Assembly (NCBI GenBank): GCA_963745595.1
Contig: CAVUYB010000032.1
Span: 1-64,000 of the forward strand
DNA from: DASZUK01 sp963745595
GTDB lineage: Bacteria; Actinomycetota; Acidimicrobiia; Acidimicrobiales; RAAP-2
Direction: 5' to 3'
DNA: 64,000 bases
Positions 27,901 through 35,346 of the stretch are shown here, piece after piece. Positions within the stretch are counted from its first letter, which is position 1. Every line of letters begins with the position of its first letter. A program made the position numbers and the translations under genes. The notes under the pieces are model-generated. The model saw only the letters and a list, made by a program, of their open reading frames with translations, made no database searches and had not been told where the DNA came from.

Positions 27901-28193
27901 TGCCGACGTGGACAGGATCCGGGCGGGTGACCGTGGCCGGGGTGGTGACCCACCGTCAGCAGCCGGAGACGGCCGGCGGCGCGGTGTTCTTGAACCTCGA
28001 AGACGAGACCGGTCTGGTCAACGTCGTCTGTTCGCGAGGTGGATGGGTCCGTTGGCGATCGGTCGCGCGGACGTCGCCGGCCCTCGTCGTGCGGGGCCGG
28101 CTGGAGCGGTCCGACGGCGTCGTCAACGTGTTGGCCGAGCGGTTCGAACCGCTCCAGCTCGGCTCGACTCCTGGGTCCCGGGACTTCCGCTGA
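24903..28193 (+). CDS. dnaE2: Error-prone DNA polymerase III alpha subunit DnaE2
   Basis: 1,096 residues, C-family polymerase for damage-induced translesion synthesis. Start ATG 24903 overlaps the imuB stop. PHP domain: ELHCHSNFSFLDGASHPEALV and LALTDHDGLYGVVRF near the N-terminus. Palm: CQGRGSAATSAVCYVLDITVV, the catalytic PDIDLDIESGRREEVIQYVYEKY (Asp pair), HLGIHSGGMVICDRPVVDVCPVE, and IRPGPIQGNAVHPYIRRK. Fingers/HhH region: RRGGLTRSQLEALALAGALDRL. C-terminal OB fold: VTVAGVVTHRQQPETAGGAVFLNLEDETG. A Gly/Ala-rich insert at about residues 820-860 is local. It is complete, with no proofreading domain. Damage-inducible through the upstream LexA box. Confidence 0.96.
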   Translation: MGDDLPYAELPSTEPAYAELHCHSNFSFLDGASHPEALVAEAVRHGLAALALTDHDGLYGVVRFHEAAAAAGLATVFGAELTLSPAGPRTGEPDPAGQHLVVLARNPDGYARLSRTIADAHLAAGEKGRPAVRLDDLAGAHGGHWQVLTGCRKGAVPAAVVADGPRAARRELDRLVDVFGREHVAVELWDHGDPLDSTRNDALALLAAQADIDLVATNNVHYARPADFALAGTVAAVRANRPLDRLAGWLPASAAAALRSGAEQARRFARWPGVVARAAEIGAACAFDLQLMAPRLPTYQVPTGHTEQSWLTELIERRAPRRYGPRDHETVAGAWARLDEELATIGTLGFAGYFLTVFDIAQFCRTHDIYCQGRGSAATSAVCYVLDITVVDAVDRKLLFARFLSPTREGAPDIDLDIESGRREEVIQYVYEKYDRRHTAQVANVITYRHRSAVRDVGKALGHPSDQLDRWAKATDRDQAVGDRDDVPPLVRQLAGQLLGSPRHLGIHSGGMVICDRPVVDVCPVEPARMPGRTVLQWDKDDCATIGLVKFDLLGLGMLEALHHMVDLVREHHHVELDLATLPDEDAVYDLLGRADTVGVFQVESRAQMGTLPRVQPRNLYELAVEVALIRPGPIQGNAVHPYIRRKRGREPVVYLHPSLEQMMKPALERILGRTLGVPLFQEQLMEITVEVAGLSVAEADELRRAMSHKRSGELMAGLRARLFAGMADRGVPEIVQKDIVERLSSFTSFGFPESHALSFAALVYSSAWLKLHYPAAFTAGLLNAQPMGFWSPQSLLADAKRHGVVVHRPDVNASAVGARPGAVDLAADARAAAGRAAADERGGGGGGTRGGAAGGGWLDPGTPAIRLGLASVRAVGEETAARLVAGQPWGSQEELVRRGGLTRSQLEALALAGALDRLTGDQQRSRRPLVWTAGAAAESTLGHLPGIVTGANPPPLPVPSPLEAIADDLWAIGVTPERTAIELVRTTLARRGVVPARTLPTWTGSGRVTVAGVVTHRQQPETAGGAVFLNLEDETGLVNVVCSRGGWVRWRSVARTSPALVVRGRLERSDGVVNVLAERFEPLQLGSTPGSRDFR

Positions 28194-28212
28194 GCGGGCG
28201 CCCGGGCCCCGG

Positions 28213-28245
28213 ATGTTCGCTAGGTGTTCGCTAGGTGTTCGCTAG
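28213..28245. repeat. 11-bp tandem repeat, three copies, after dnaE2
   Basis: GTGTTCGCTAG units at 28213 (ATG variant), 28224 and 28235. The last copy contains the TAG/CTA stop of the convergent gene at 28242. It lies 20 bp after the dnaE2 stop. Confidence 0.88.
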
Positions 28246-28679
28246 CCCCGGGTGCGCGGGATGCCGGCCTTTTCGAGGACCGACGCGCTGACACCAACCG
28301 CCCGCCAGGCCGAGTAGGAGATCCCCTTACGGGCACCGTAGGCCTTGGCGACCTTCGTGAACTCCTTCTCCAAAGCGGCCAGGTCGACGGTCTCGTCCGA
28401 CTGGGCCAGCTCGGCCTCGAGGTCCCGTTGCTCTTGCACCAGATGCAACCGGTTCAACGCACTGGCGGTCGACAGTTCCTGCTCGATCGAGGTCAGCTTC
28501 TTCTGGATCGACTCCGTCGTCCGCCGACGGCCCCGGCGCGGTTTGGTGGATTCCAGGGCCTCGAGGTACGCCCGAACAACTCGGCCTTCCTCGCGCCCCT
28601 TTGCCAAAGCCGCTTTGTGGGCGTCGGTCATCGCTCCGGCCTTGCGAGGCCTTCTCTTGGTCACATTGGTGGTCGCCAT
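28242..28679 (-). CDS. Conserved actinobacterial hypothetical protein, basic N-terminus and coiled coil
   Basis: 145 residues from ATG 28679; MATTNVTKRRPRKAGAMTDA start. The basic tail is followed by HKAALAKGREEGRVVRAYLEALE and a Lys/Arg block KPRRGRRRTTESIQKKL. A heptad-like helix LTSIEQELSTASALNRLHLVQEQRDLEAELA follows, then a compact C-terminal part FTKVAKAYGARKGISYSAWRAVGVSASVLEKAGI. I recall this as a widely conserved actinobacterial protein without assigned function. The C-terminal 'ISYxAWRxxGVxxxVLxxAGI' looks like a small DNA- or protein-binding motif, but I make no functional claim. Confidence 0.72.
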   Translation of the reverse strand: MATTNVTKRRPRKAGAMTDAHKAALAKGREEGRVVRAYLEALESTKPRRGRRRTTESIQKKLTSIEQELSTASALNRLHLVQEQRDLEAELAQSDETVDLAALEKEFTKVAKAYGARKGISYSAWRAVGVSASVLEKAGIPRTRG

Positions 28680-29503
28680 GAACGGAGACTCTATAGGAAA
28701 GTGCAGCTTGGGAGGGAACATACCTCTTCCACGGACCTTCCCTAGATCGTCTGGCGTCCGAAAAGCGACGGAAAACCGAGCCGAACATCCTGTTCCTCAG
28801 GAAAGTCGTCCCCGGAGCGTCCACCGGTGCCGGTCCGCGCGCCGTCGACCGGTATGGCTTGACCTGCAGTTTCGTTGCAGAAAGTTCTGCGAGCCGCTGG
28901 GAGCTGGCCGCGGCCTTCTCGAACCCGAAGCTTCGGGCGCTGAATGGCGACCTTAGACGATATTATAACTCGGCCGATCCTTCGGTCCAATAGCCCCGTC
29001 TGATGTCTCGGAGGATGCTACCGAAGTTGCTGGATCAAGTGACAAATGTCACGAGCGGTGAATGGGGATGGCCCGACTATGAAGCGGTCCGACTGCCTCC
29101 CCTTCTTTCGCCGGCGATGTCGATCGTCGATCAGAGGGGCGATGTCATGAGCCGGGGCGACCGGCTGACCCACCGTCTCGACGACCGGTCGCCGACGACG
29201 GCCGCCGCTCGACGCCGACGACCCGGTCCGCCTGCCTGCTGCGATCCCATCGACGTCGTCGGCGGCCGCCGACCCGGCGGTCTCCGCATCGGTCCGACGT
29301 CCGGCTGACCGTCCTGTCGCCGGTGGTCGTCGTCCACTCGTCCGACATGAGGGTTGCAAAGCGGATGGGTCGAACGGTCGTTCTTGTCGAATATGGGTCG
29401 CCGGCCAGTGCGGTAACCGGCGTTGCCTTCGTTCTGCAAGTAGACGGTCCGAAAGCTGGCCGCAACCGCCGGGATCGTTCCGGCACAGAAGGAAGGAATA
29501 AAA
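28680..29503. other. 824-bp intergenic region without a convincing gene
   Basis: This lies between the start of the leftward gene at 28679 and the rightward repeat protein at 29504. It is less GC-rich than its neighbours around 28955-28972 (ATATTATAA). It holds the palindrome GTGACAAATGTCAC (29039-29052). Short frames such as ATG 29147-29308 have poor, Arg/Pro-rich composition and no ribosome site. It may be a long regulatory leader; I recognise no known riboswitch. Confidence 0.5.
29039..29052. promoter_or_regulatory. 14-bp palindrome, candidate operator
   Basis: GTGACA-AA-TGTCAC, perfect 6-bp arms, within the long leader 450 bp upstream of the repeat protein. This is the size of a dimeric regulator site; no regulator is identified. 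Confidence 0.35.
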
Positions 29504-31486
29504 ATGAGACGCATCGAACCTTCAGCGCGGTTGACGGCCCTCCGCGGGTCGATCGCCGCGCTGGCCGCACTCGGAGCCGTCGCCGGCTCGGGTGTGTCCC
29601 TTGCCGTATCGGCGGGGGCGGCGACCGCGGACACGGCGACCGGCAGCGCGTACGGGATATCGGTGACCGGGCCCACCAGTCCGGTCGTCCCGCCGACGCC
29701 ATCGGTGACGCTTCCAGCTTCTGGGGCCGCCCAGTCGTCGAACCTGCTCACACTGCCGACGCACACAGTCGTCACATCGGCGACCGCCACCGTGAGGACC
29801 GCGGCGATCAATGTCGGAACCGCGGCCGAGCAGGTCACGAGCTCGGCCACCGTCGACAACCTGGCTGCCCTGGCCACCATCCGGGCCACCGCGGTGACGT
29901 CGAGCTGCACCGCCGACGCCACCGGGGCGACCGGGTCGGTGAACGTCGCCAACCTGACACTCGGCGGCACACCGGAGACCGTGCCGACGTCGACAGCGAC
30001 ATTCGCCCTCACAACAATCATCCCGGGCGTCAAGATCAAGGCCAACCACGAGGTGACGTCGGAGACCGCCGGATCGGTGAACATCACCGTGGACGGTCTC
30101 TTCGTCCAGCTCGCCACAGGCGCCGGCGCGACGGTTGTCGTCGGCCAGTCGGTCTGCGCCGTCCAGGGGCCCGGCATCTTCGAGCCGCCGACCGCCACCG
30201 GCGTGTCGCCGTCCACCGGAGCGACCAACGGCGGCACCCCGGTTACGATCACCGGCACCAACTTCTACGGGCCGGCGTCAGTGACATTCGGCGGTACGCC
30301 GGCGACCGACGTCACCGTCGTCAGCCCGACCGAGATCACCGCCGACTCCCCGGCCGAGAACGCGGGATCGGTGCCCGTCACCGTCAAGACGCCGGCGGGC
30401 GGTCCGGTCACGGCTGGGACATTCACCTACGTCACCGTGCCGCAGCCCGGCCACACACCGCCAAAGAGCACAGGCGTCTCGCCGACGAGCGGGACACCGT
30501 CCGGCGGCCAGACGATCGTCATCACCGGGACGAACCTGTGCGACGTCAGCTCCGTCTACTTCGGCGATACCCCGGCACCGTCGTTCACCGTGTCGAGCAC
30601 ATGCCAGGTGCTGACCGTGCAGGTGCCGCCGGGGACGGCCGGGACGGTGCCGATCACGATCACCACCCTCGGTGGCGTCGTGACGGCCCCGGAGGGCTAC
30701 ACGTACATCCAACCCGGCTACTGGATGACGGCCAGTGACGGCGGCATCTTCTCGTTCGGCGGCGCCCAGTTCTACGGCTCGACCGGGAGCATGGTGCTCA
30801 ACCAGCCGATCGTCGCCATGGCCGACACGCCCGACCACGGCGGCTACTGGCTGTTCGCCGCCGACGGTGGCGTCTTCGCCTTCGGCGATGCCCAGTACTA
30901 CGGCTCCGTGCCTGGCGTCCTCGGGCCGCAGCACCGCACGCTGAACAAGCCGATCGTCGCGGCCGAGGCGACGCCGGACGGGAAGGGCTATCGGCTCTTC
31001 GCGGCCGACGGCGGCGTCTTCGACTTCGGCGACGCGGCGTTCGTCGGGTCGCTGCCCGGTCTCGGCGTCACGCCGGTCAAGCCGATCACCGCGGCCACGT
31101 CGACACCGCTCGGTCAGGGGTACTGGTTGACGGCAGCCGACGGCGGCGTCTTCACGTTCGGTTCGGCGACGTACGAAGGTTCGATGGGCGGCCAGTCGCT
31201 CAACGCCCCCGTCGCCGCCATGTCGGCCACGGCGGACGGGCACGGTTACTGGCTGTTCGCCACCGACGGCGGCGTCTTCGGCTTCGGTGACGCCACGTCG
31301 TACGGCTCGATGGGCGGCCAGCCGCTGAACGCGCCGATCGCCTACGGCGTAGCCGACGGCACCGGCCACGGCTACTGGCTCTTCGGGTCCGACGGCGGCG
31401 TCTTCGCCTTCGGTGACGCGGCGTACGAGGGCTCGTTGGGTGGCACGCACCTCAACCAGCCGATCGTCGGCGGGATCGGCTTCTAG
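29504..31486 (+). CDS. Secreted protein: choice-of-anchor-P-like domain, two IPT/TIG domains, six DGG/FGDA repeats
   Basis: 660 residues from ATG 29504 with GGAAGGA 6-8 bp upstream. A signal peptide (residues about 1-40, basic start then LAALGAVAGSGVSLAVSAGAATA) is followed by a Ser/Thr-rich beta domain (about 45-220) resembling choice-of-anchor P proteins. Two IPT/TIG folds follow: GVSPSTGATNGGTPVTITGTN and GVSPTSGTPSGGQTIVITGTN. From about residue 405 there are six tandem repeats of about 42 residues, each opening GYW(L/M)xAxDGGxFxFG and containing Y/F-x-GS, then LNxPI. No sortase motif or C-terminal TM helix is visible, so it is secreted or loosely attached. Function unknown; adhesion or polymer binding is a guess. 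Confidence 0.85.
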   Translation: MRRIEPSARLTALRGSIAALAALGAVAGSGVSLAVSAGAATADTATGSAYGISVTGPTSPVVPPTPSVTLPASGAAQSSNLLTLPTHTVVTSATATVRTAAINVGTAAEQVTSSATVDNLAALATIRATAVTSSCTADATGATGSVNVANLTLGGTPETVPTSTATFALTTIIPGVKIKANHEVTSETAGSVNITVDGLFVQLATGAGATVVVGQSVCAVQGPGIFEPPTATGVSPSTGATNGGTPVTITGTNFYGPASVTFGGTPATDVTVVSPTEITADSPAENAGSVPVTVKTPAGGPVTAGTFTYVTVPQPGHTPPKSTGVSPTSGTPSGGQTIVITGTNLCDVSSVYFGDTPAPSFTVSSTCQVLTVQVPPGTAGTVPITITTLGGVVTAPEGYTYIQPGYWMTASDGGIFSFGGAQFYGSTGSMVLNQPIVAMADTPDHGGYWLFAADGGVFAFGDAQYYGSVPGVLGPQHRTLNKPIVAAEATPDGKGYRLFAADGGVFDFGDAAFVGSLPGLGVTPVKPITAATSTPLGQGYWLTAADGGVFTFGSATYEGSMGGQSLNAPVAAMSATADGHGYWLFATDGGVFGFGDATSYGSMGGQPLNAPIAYGVADGTGHGYWLFGSDGGVFAFGDAAYEGSLGGTHLNQPIVGGIGF

Positions 31487-31507
31487 CCCGGCCGCGTCCG
31501 GGCCGGT

Positions 31508-32221
31508 CTATCGGCGGACCGGGGGGGCGTCGACGGGTGCTTCGACCAGGCTCCCGTCGGCGGCCCTCCCGAGCCGCCATGCCCTCGATGCCCGGCGCTC
31601 GGCGAACACCTCGACGAGCTCGTCGTCGGCGAAGTGGACCGTCACACCGTCCTCGCACGCGACGCCGGCGGGGAGCGAGCCGTCGCCGACCGTTTCGCGG
31701 TAGCGGGGGCGGCGAGGGTCTCGATCGAAGTGCGGGCAGAAGCTGCCGTCGACGATCCCGAGGCCGTCGGGCAGCGGGTGCAGTGTCGGTCCGAACGAGT
31801 CGGTGAGGCTCGCTTCGAACCAGCACATCGCGCCGGCGCTCACCCCGCCGACGACGGTGCCGGCTGTCCACGCGGCCCGGAGGACGTCGTCGAGACCGTG
31901 GGCCCGCCAGACCGCGAGCATGGTCGCGGTGCTCCCACCACCGACGAAGATGGCGTCGGCCGACCCCAGCAGGTCGGCCGGATCGGCGACGTTCGGCGTC
32001 GGGAACAGCCGAAGGTGCGACACCTTCGTCGTCGACGACCGGAGCGTCCGCTCCGTTGCGTCGAGCCACCGCAGATCGGTCTCGTCCCCGGTCGGCACCA
32101 GGCAGAGCCTCGGGTCCGGCCGCCCGGTCTCGACCAGCATCGCCGCCACGAGCGGCGGGACACCGAGGAACGGCAGGAAGCCGCCGCCGGCGAAGACGTG
32201 GCGCCGGCCGTCCCGTGCCAT
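31508..32221 (-). CDS. Peptidase S51 (dipeptidase E-like) family protein
   Basis: 237 residues from ATG 32221 (MARDGRRHVFAGGGFLPF). Class-I glutamine-amidotransferase-like fold: RPDPRLCLVPTGDETD, DAIFVGGGSTATMLAVWRAHGLDDVL, and the nucleophile elbow VVGGVSAGAMCWFEASLTDSFG, whose Ser is the catalytic residue. SFCPHFDRDPRRPRYRE supplies the likely catalytic His. The family cleaves N-terminal Asp dipeptides (PepE) or cyanophycin-like substrates; length matches PepE-like proteins. Not obviously linked to its neighbours; it sits between the convergent repeat protein and efeB. Confidence 0.85.
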   Translation of the reverse strand: MARDGRRHVFAGGGFLPFLGVPPLVAAMLVETGRPDPRLCLVPTGDETDLRWLDATERTLRSSTTKVSHLRLFPTPNVADPADLLGSADAIFVGGGSTATMLAVWRAHGLDDVLRAAWTAGTVVGGVSAGAMCWFEASLTDSFGPTLHPLPDGLGIVDGSFCPHFDRDPRRPRYRETVGDGSLPAGVACEDGVTVHFADDELVEVFAERRASRAWRLGRAADGSLVEAPVDAPPVRR

Positions 32222-32284
32222 GGCCGGCCATCGTAACGGGGCCCGGTGGAGGACCGGGTGTGACGGCACGCCGAGCGCCCGGCG

Positions 32285-33658
32285 TCAGGTGAGCAGCGCC
32301 CGGCCGTACCAGTCGTGCTCGTCGCTGACGCCGGGCAGGGCGAAGAAGTAGCCGCCGCCGGTCGGGCTGATGTAGTCGACGAGTGGCTCTGTGTGGAGCC
32401 GCCGCTGAACGGTCTCGAACTGGCGCTGGACGTCCCGCTGGTAGCAGACGAAGACGAGGCCCTGGTCGAGCTGGCCGGTGGCGTCCATACCCCGGTCGTA
32501 GTTGTAGCCGCGGCGCAGGATCTGGCTCGAGGCCGTCGCCGGCGTCCGGGGGTTGGCCAGCCGGATGTGGGCGTTCTCGGGGATGATCGCCCCGCTCGGG
32601 TCGCCGACGTAGTCGGGGACGTCGTCCGGGCCGTTGCCGGTCAGCGGTGCGCCCGTCGCCCGCCGTCGACCGATCATCGTCTCCTGTTCCTCCAGCGAGA
32701 CGCGGTCCCAGAACTCGACGAACATGCGGATGATCCGCACGACCTGGTAGCTCCCACCCCGGGTCCACGCCGGCTCGTCGTCACCGGCCCACAGGAGCGC
32801 GTCGGCCACCGCCGGCTGATGGACCGACGGATTGGCGATCCCGTCGTTGAACCCCTGGAGGTTGCGAGGCGCGCCCGACGGCCGCGGCGGGGAAACGAAG
32901 CCGTCGATGCGGTACCGCACCTGCATGGCGCCTCGCGTGTGCTTGGTCACCAACCGGAGCGCGTGCAGCGTCGCATCGGGCGACCCCGCGCAGATCTGCA
33001 GCATGAGGTCGCCATGGCATTCGGCCTCGTTCAGGTTGTCGTTGGGGAACGGTGTCATCGTCGTCAGGCGCCGAGGCTTTGCTGAAGCCAGGCCGTAGCG
33101 ATCGTCGAAGAGCGACGATCCGACACCGACGGTGACCGTCAACGCGTCGGCCGGGACGACCGGGCCGAGGATGCCCGAGTCGGACGGCGGCGAGCCGATG
33201 CCGAGGTTGGCCGGCGCCCCGCCGGTCGTCAGGAACCGGGCCAGGCTCGTCAGCTCCTGGAAGAGCGCCTTCACGTCGCCGCGGTCGGTGGCGAGGACGT
33301 CGAAGGCGACGAAGACCGCGGCCGGCGGCTGCTGGGTGAGGATCCCGGCTTGGTGGGGGCCGTGGAACGGCACCGCGTCCAGCGTCCCGTCGCCGGCGAC
33401 CACGCCCGACACCGGCGTCAGCACGCCTTTTTGCGGATCAGGGATCTGCGATGCCCGGGCGCCGGTGGACGTCGACGCCCCTGCCGCGCCGGCGGCCTTC
33501 GTGAGCGCGTCGGTGGCCAGAGCGGCGCCGATCAGCCCGGCCCCGGCCGACTGGATGAACCGTCGCCGCGAGACGCTCGGCGACGTCGACCGGTCGTCCG
33601 GCTGGTCGGGCTGATCGGTCTGGCCGGGCTGATCGGGCTGATCGGGCTGATCGGTCAT
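32285..33658 (-). CDS. efeB: DyP-type peroxidase / deferrochelatase EfeB, Tat-exported
   Basis: 457 residues. The N-terminus is a Gln-Pro-Asp repeat, then a twin-arginine signal SVSRRRFIQSAGAGLIGAAL, so the protein is exported folded. DyP signatures are FNDGIANPSVHQPA (GxxDG, distal Asp), RGGSYQVVRIIRMFVEFWDRVSLEEQE, and IPENAHIRLANPRTPA, where His is the proximal heme ligand, and FVCYQRDVQRQFETVQRRL. EfeB oxidises Fe(II) or releases iron from heme at the cell surface for the Efe system. ATG 33658 is 4 bp after the efeO stop. Iron control by the box at 35146-35161 is inferred. Confidence 0.93.
   Translation of the reverse strand: MTDQPDQPDQPGQTDQPDQPDDRSTSPSVSRRRFIQSAGAGLIGAALATDALTKAAGAAGASTSTGARASQIPDPQKGVLTPVSGVVAGDGTLDAVPFHGPHQAGILTQQPPAAVFVAFDVLATDRGDVKALFQELTSLARFLTTGGAPANLGIGSPPSDSGILGPVVPADALTVTVGVGSSLFDDRYGLASAKPRRLTTMTPFPNDNLNEAECHGDLMLQICAGSPDATLHALRLVTKHTRGAMQVRYRIDGFVSPPRPSGAPRNLQGFNDGIANPSVHQPAVADALLWAGDDEPAWTRGGSYQVVRIIRMFVEFWDRVSLEEQETMIGRRRATGAPLTGNGPDDVPDYVGDPSGAIIPENAHIRLANPRTPATASSQILRRGYNYDRGMDATGQLDQGLVFVCYQRDVQRQFETVQRRLHTEPLVDYISPTGGGYFFALPGVSDEHDWYGRALLT
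33601..33658 (-). repeat. 9-bp tandem repeats at the efeB 5' end
   Basis: CTGATCGGG/CTGGTCGGG-type units repeat from 33601 to 33655 and encode the DQPDQPGQ-like N-terminus that precedes the Tat signal. Confidence 0.7.
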
Positions 33659-33662
33659 CGGC

Positions 33663-34943
33663 TCACCCTCCGATCCCGTTCGTGAACCCCTGGATCTCCA
33701 GCAGGTCCGGGATGGGGGAGAGCGTCTCGAGGATCTGCCCCACCGCGCCGTCGATCTGTTGCAACTGTGTGGCGGTGAGCGACGCCAGGGTCGGCCACTG
33801 GCCGTCGACCATCGTGCTCTTGAGCGCGCCGTCGAGCACTGCGAACTCCGACTCGGCCGTCGAGTACAGCTTCGCTGTCCGCCGGTCGATGGCCGGACGG
33901 AGGTAACCCAGGATCACCTGGTCGCCTTGGGCGTCGGCGGCCACGATGGCCAGTGACGCGTTGGCGCCCTCGTTGTCGCCGCCGCTCAGCGTGTCGCGTA
34001 GGGCGTCCTCGAGAACCTCGTGGGCCCGGGTCGCCAGCTGATTCCCTGTCATGACGCCGTCCGACCACAGCGTCTGGAGCCGCCCGACCGACGCCGCCAG
34101 GTCGTTCACGTACGGTTCGATCGCCGCGACCGGTTGGCCGGACCACAAGAGGTACTCGATCTTGTGGAGCCCGATGAATTGGTCGTTGCTCACCCCGTCG
34201 GCGAACCCGCCCGGCAGCCCGTTGATGTTGTTCTCCAGGCCGCCCACCGCGCCGTAGGTCCCCCCGATGCCGCTGAACGTCAACTCCGCCGCCAGCCAGT
34301 CGACCTTGGCCTGGGCGGCATTGTCCGACCCGATGTCCGCGGTCAGGGCCGACACCTCGGACTGCAAGATGGTGATCTGGCCGGCGACGTACGCGTCGTA
34401 CTCGTCGACCGGGTGGGCCATCTCGGCTGTCGTCGCCGGGAGGACCGAGGGCGTCGCCGACGACGCCGGCACGCCGCCCGTCACCGTCGCCACGTCGGAC
34501 AGGCGGTGGACGAACGGCGGGGCAGACGCGTGCGGGTGGTCGTAGATGCACTGCAGGCGGTAGCTGCCCCGCCGGAGGCGGGCGTCGAGCGGGAGCGTCG
34601 TCTTGGGGCCGAGCTCCTTGAGGGCCGCAACGACCCCCTTGTTCGCTTTGTCGATCAGCTCCAGGTCGACCGTCACCGACGTCTCGTTGTCGACGTCGAC
34701 CGTCAGCTTCCCCGACGCCGGCAGCGACCAGCCGGGGGCGCAGGCCGAGCTGATCACGACGACCGTCTCGCTGGCCGCCCCCGCTGGGCCGGCCAGCGAT
34801 GCTGACGCCCCGACGGCGGTGACGGCCGCCACCGCCGCGGCCGCGGCCCACGTCGTCATCGCCATCCCCGTCCGCCAGGACGCCCCCCGCCGGCCAATGG
34901 CGACCAGCTGGTGCCGGCGCGACCCCATTACCGGTGACCCCAT
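33663..34943 (-). CDS. efeO: Iron uptake protein EfeO (cupredoxin + M75 domain)
   Basis: 426 residues. Signal segment MTTWAAAAAVAAVTAVGASASLAG, then an N-terminal cupredoxin-like domain (CAPGWSLPASGKLTVDVDNETS, RLRRGSYRLQCIYDHP), then the M75/imelysin-like domain with the HxxE motif IGLHKIEYLLWSG and GAVGGLENNINGLPGGF. EfeO is the extracytoplasmic iron-binding lipoprotein or secreted subunit of EfeUOB. The permease EfeU is not upstream: a 61-residue low-complexity frame stands there instead, and its TAA overlaps this ATG (TAATG). A second in-frame ATG 15 bp downstream lies in a 15-bp direct repeat. Confidence 0.92.
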   Translation of the reverse strand: MGSPVMGSRRHQLVAIGRRGASWRTGMAMTTWAAAAAVAAVTAVGASASLAGPAGAASETVVVISSACAPGWSLPASGKLTVDVDNETSVTVDLELIDKANKGVVAALKELGPKTTLPLDARLRRGSYRLQCIYDHPHASAPPFVHRLSDVATVTGGVPASSATPSVLPATTAEMAHPVDEYDAYVAGQITILQSEVSALTADIGSDNAAQAKVDWLAAELTFSGIGGTYGAVGGLENNINGLPGGFADGVSNDQFIGLHKIEYLLWSGQPVAAIEPYVNDLAASVGRLQTLWSDGVMTGNQLATRAHEVLEDALRDTLSGGDNEGANASLAIVAADAQGDQVILGYLRPAIDRRTAKLYSTAESEFAVLDGALKSTMVDGQWPTLASLTATQLQQIDGAVGQILETLSPIPDLLEIQGFTNGIGG

Positions 34944-35128
34944 TACCGGTGACCCCAGTAAAGGAACATCCGCTTGCGCTGGACCGTCGGCGCCAGCCGG
35001 TGGGGGGTCGCCGGTAGGACGCCCTGCGCCGCGGTCGGTCCGACGAGGGCGGGGAGGGCGGGGAGGGCGGGGAGGGCGGGGAGGGCGATGGCCACGATGG
35101 GCGGGGTGTTCTCGAGAGAAGAAGTCAT
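34943..35128 (-). CDS. Short low-complexity ORF coupled to efeO
   Basis: 61 codons from ATG 35128, beginning 18 bp from the iron-box palindrome; its stop overlaps the efeO start (TAATG). It encodes (M)TSSLENTPPIVAIALPALPALP..., an ALP tripeptide run made by a 9-bp tandem repeat, then PATPHRLAPTVQRKRMFLYWG. It resembles no EfeU (which would be near 280 residues with REGLE motifs). It may be a leader peptide, a decayed gene or chance; its value is mainly positional. Confidence 0.35.
   Translation of the reverse strand: MTSSLENTPPIVAIALPALPALPALPALVGPTAAQGVLPATPHRLAPTVQRKRMFLYWGHR
35046..35087. repeat. 9-bp tandem repeat (about 4.5 copies) in the efeO leader
   Basis: Perfect repeats of GGCGGGGAG on the + strand, read on the minus strand as CTC CCC GCC codons (Leu-Pro-Ala). 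Lies within the short ORF upstream of efeO. Confidence 0.85.
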
Positions 35129-35145
35129 TCTGATTTGGTAGATGT

Positions 35146-35161
35146 CTTAGGGTTCCCTAAG
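35146..35161 (-). promoter_or_regulatory. DtxR/IdeR-like iron box upstream of the efeO operon
   Basis: Perfect palindrome CTTAGGG-TT-CCCTAAG. It shares the TTAGG...CCTAA core of the DtxR/IdeR consensus (TTAGGTTAGCCTAACCTAA) and lies just upstream of the first codon of the leftward efe unit, where a repressor would block initiation. It is also about 190 bp upstream of the rightward repeat protein. Confidence 0.65.
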
Positions 35162-35346
35162 GTCGGTAAGTTACCGCGATCTTCGACATCTAGCGCGTTC
35201 GGCCAACCAGGATTGACCGAGTCCTTCACTGTCGGTGACTGAAAATTGATCCTGGAAGGCACGGGAGAACCAATTACCATTGCGTTTTCGGCGTGGACCC
35301 CGTATCGTCCCTGCGCAGCGGGGGCGGAGAGCAATAAGGAGGAAGC

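Noticed and set aside
28213..28245. GTTCGCTAG repeats as LexA half-sites
   Set aside because: They lack the paired GAAC half and lie after dnaE2, not at a promoter.
28742..28990. 82-codon minus-strand frame in the intergenic region
   Set aside because: Weak composition, no ribosome site, no recognisable motif.
29003..29308. Small + strand ORF (ATG 29147 inside it)
   Set aside because: Arg/Pro-rich 54-residue product with poor translation signals; treated as part of the leader.
28680..29503. ydaO-type c-di-AMP riboswitch before a secreted protein
   Set aside because: I looked for its conserved core and did not find it; the region is left unassigned.
35146..35161. Palindrome as a transcription terminator
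   Set aside because: No gene ends near it; it lies just before a start codon and fits the DtxR/IdeR core better.
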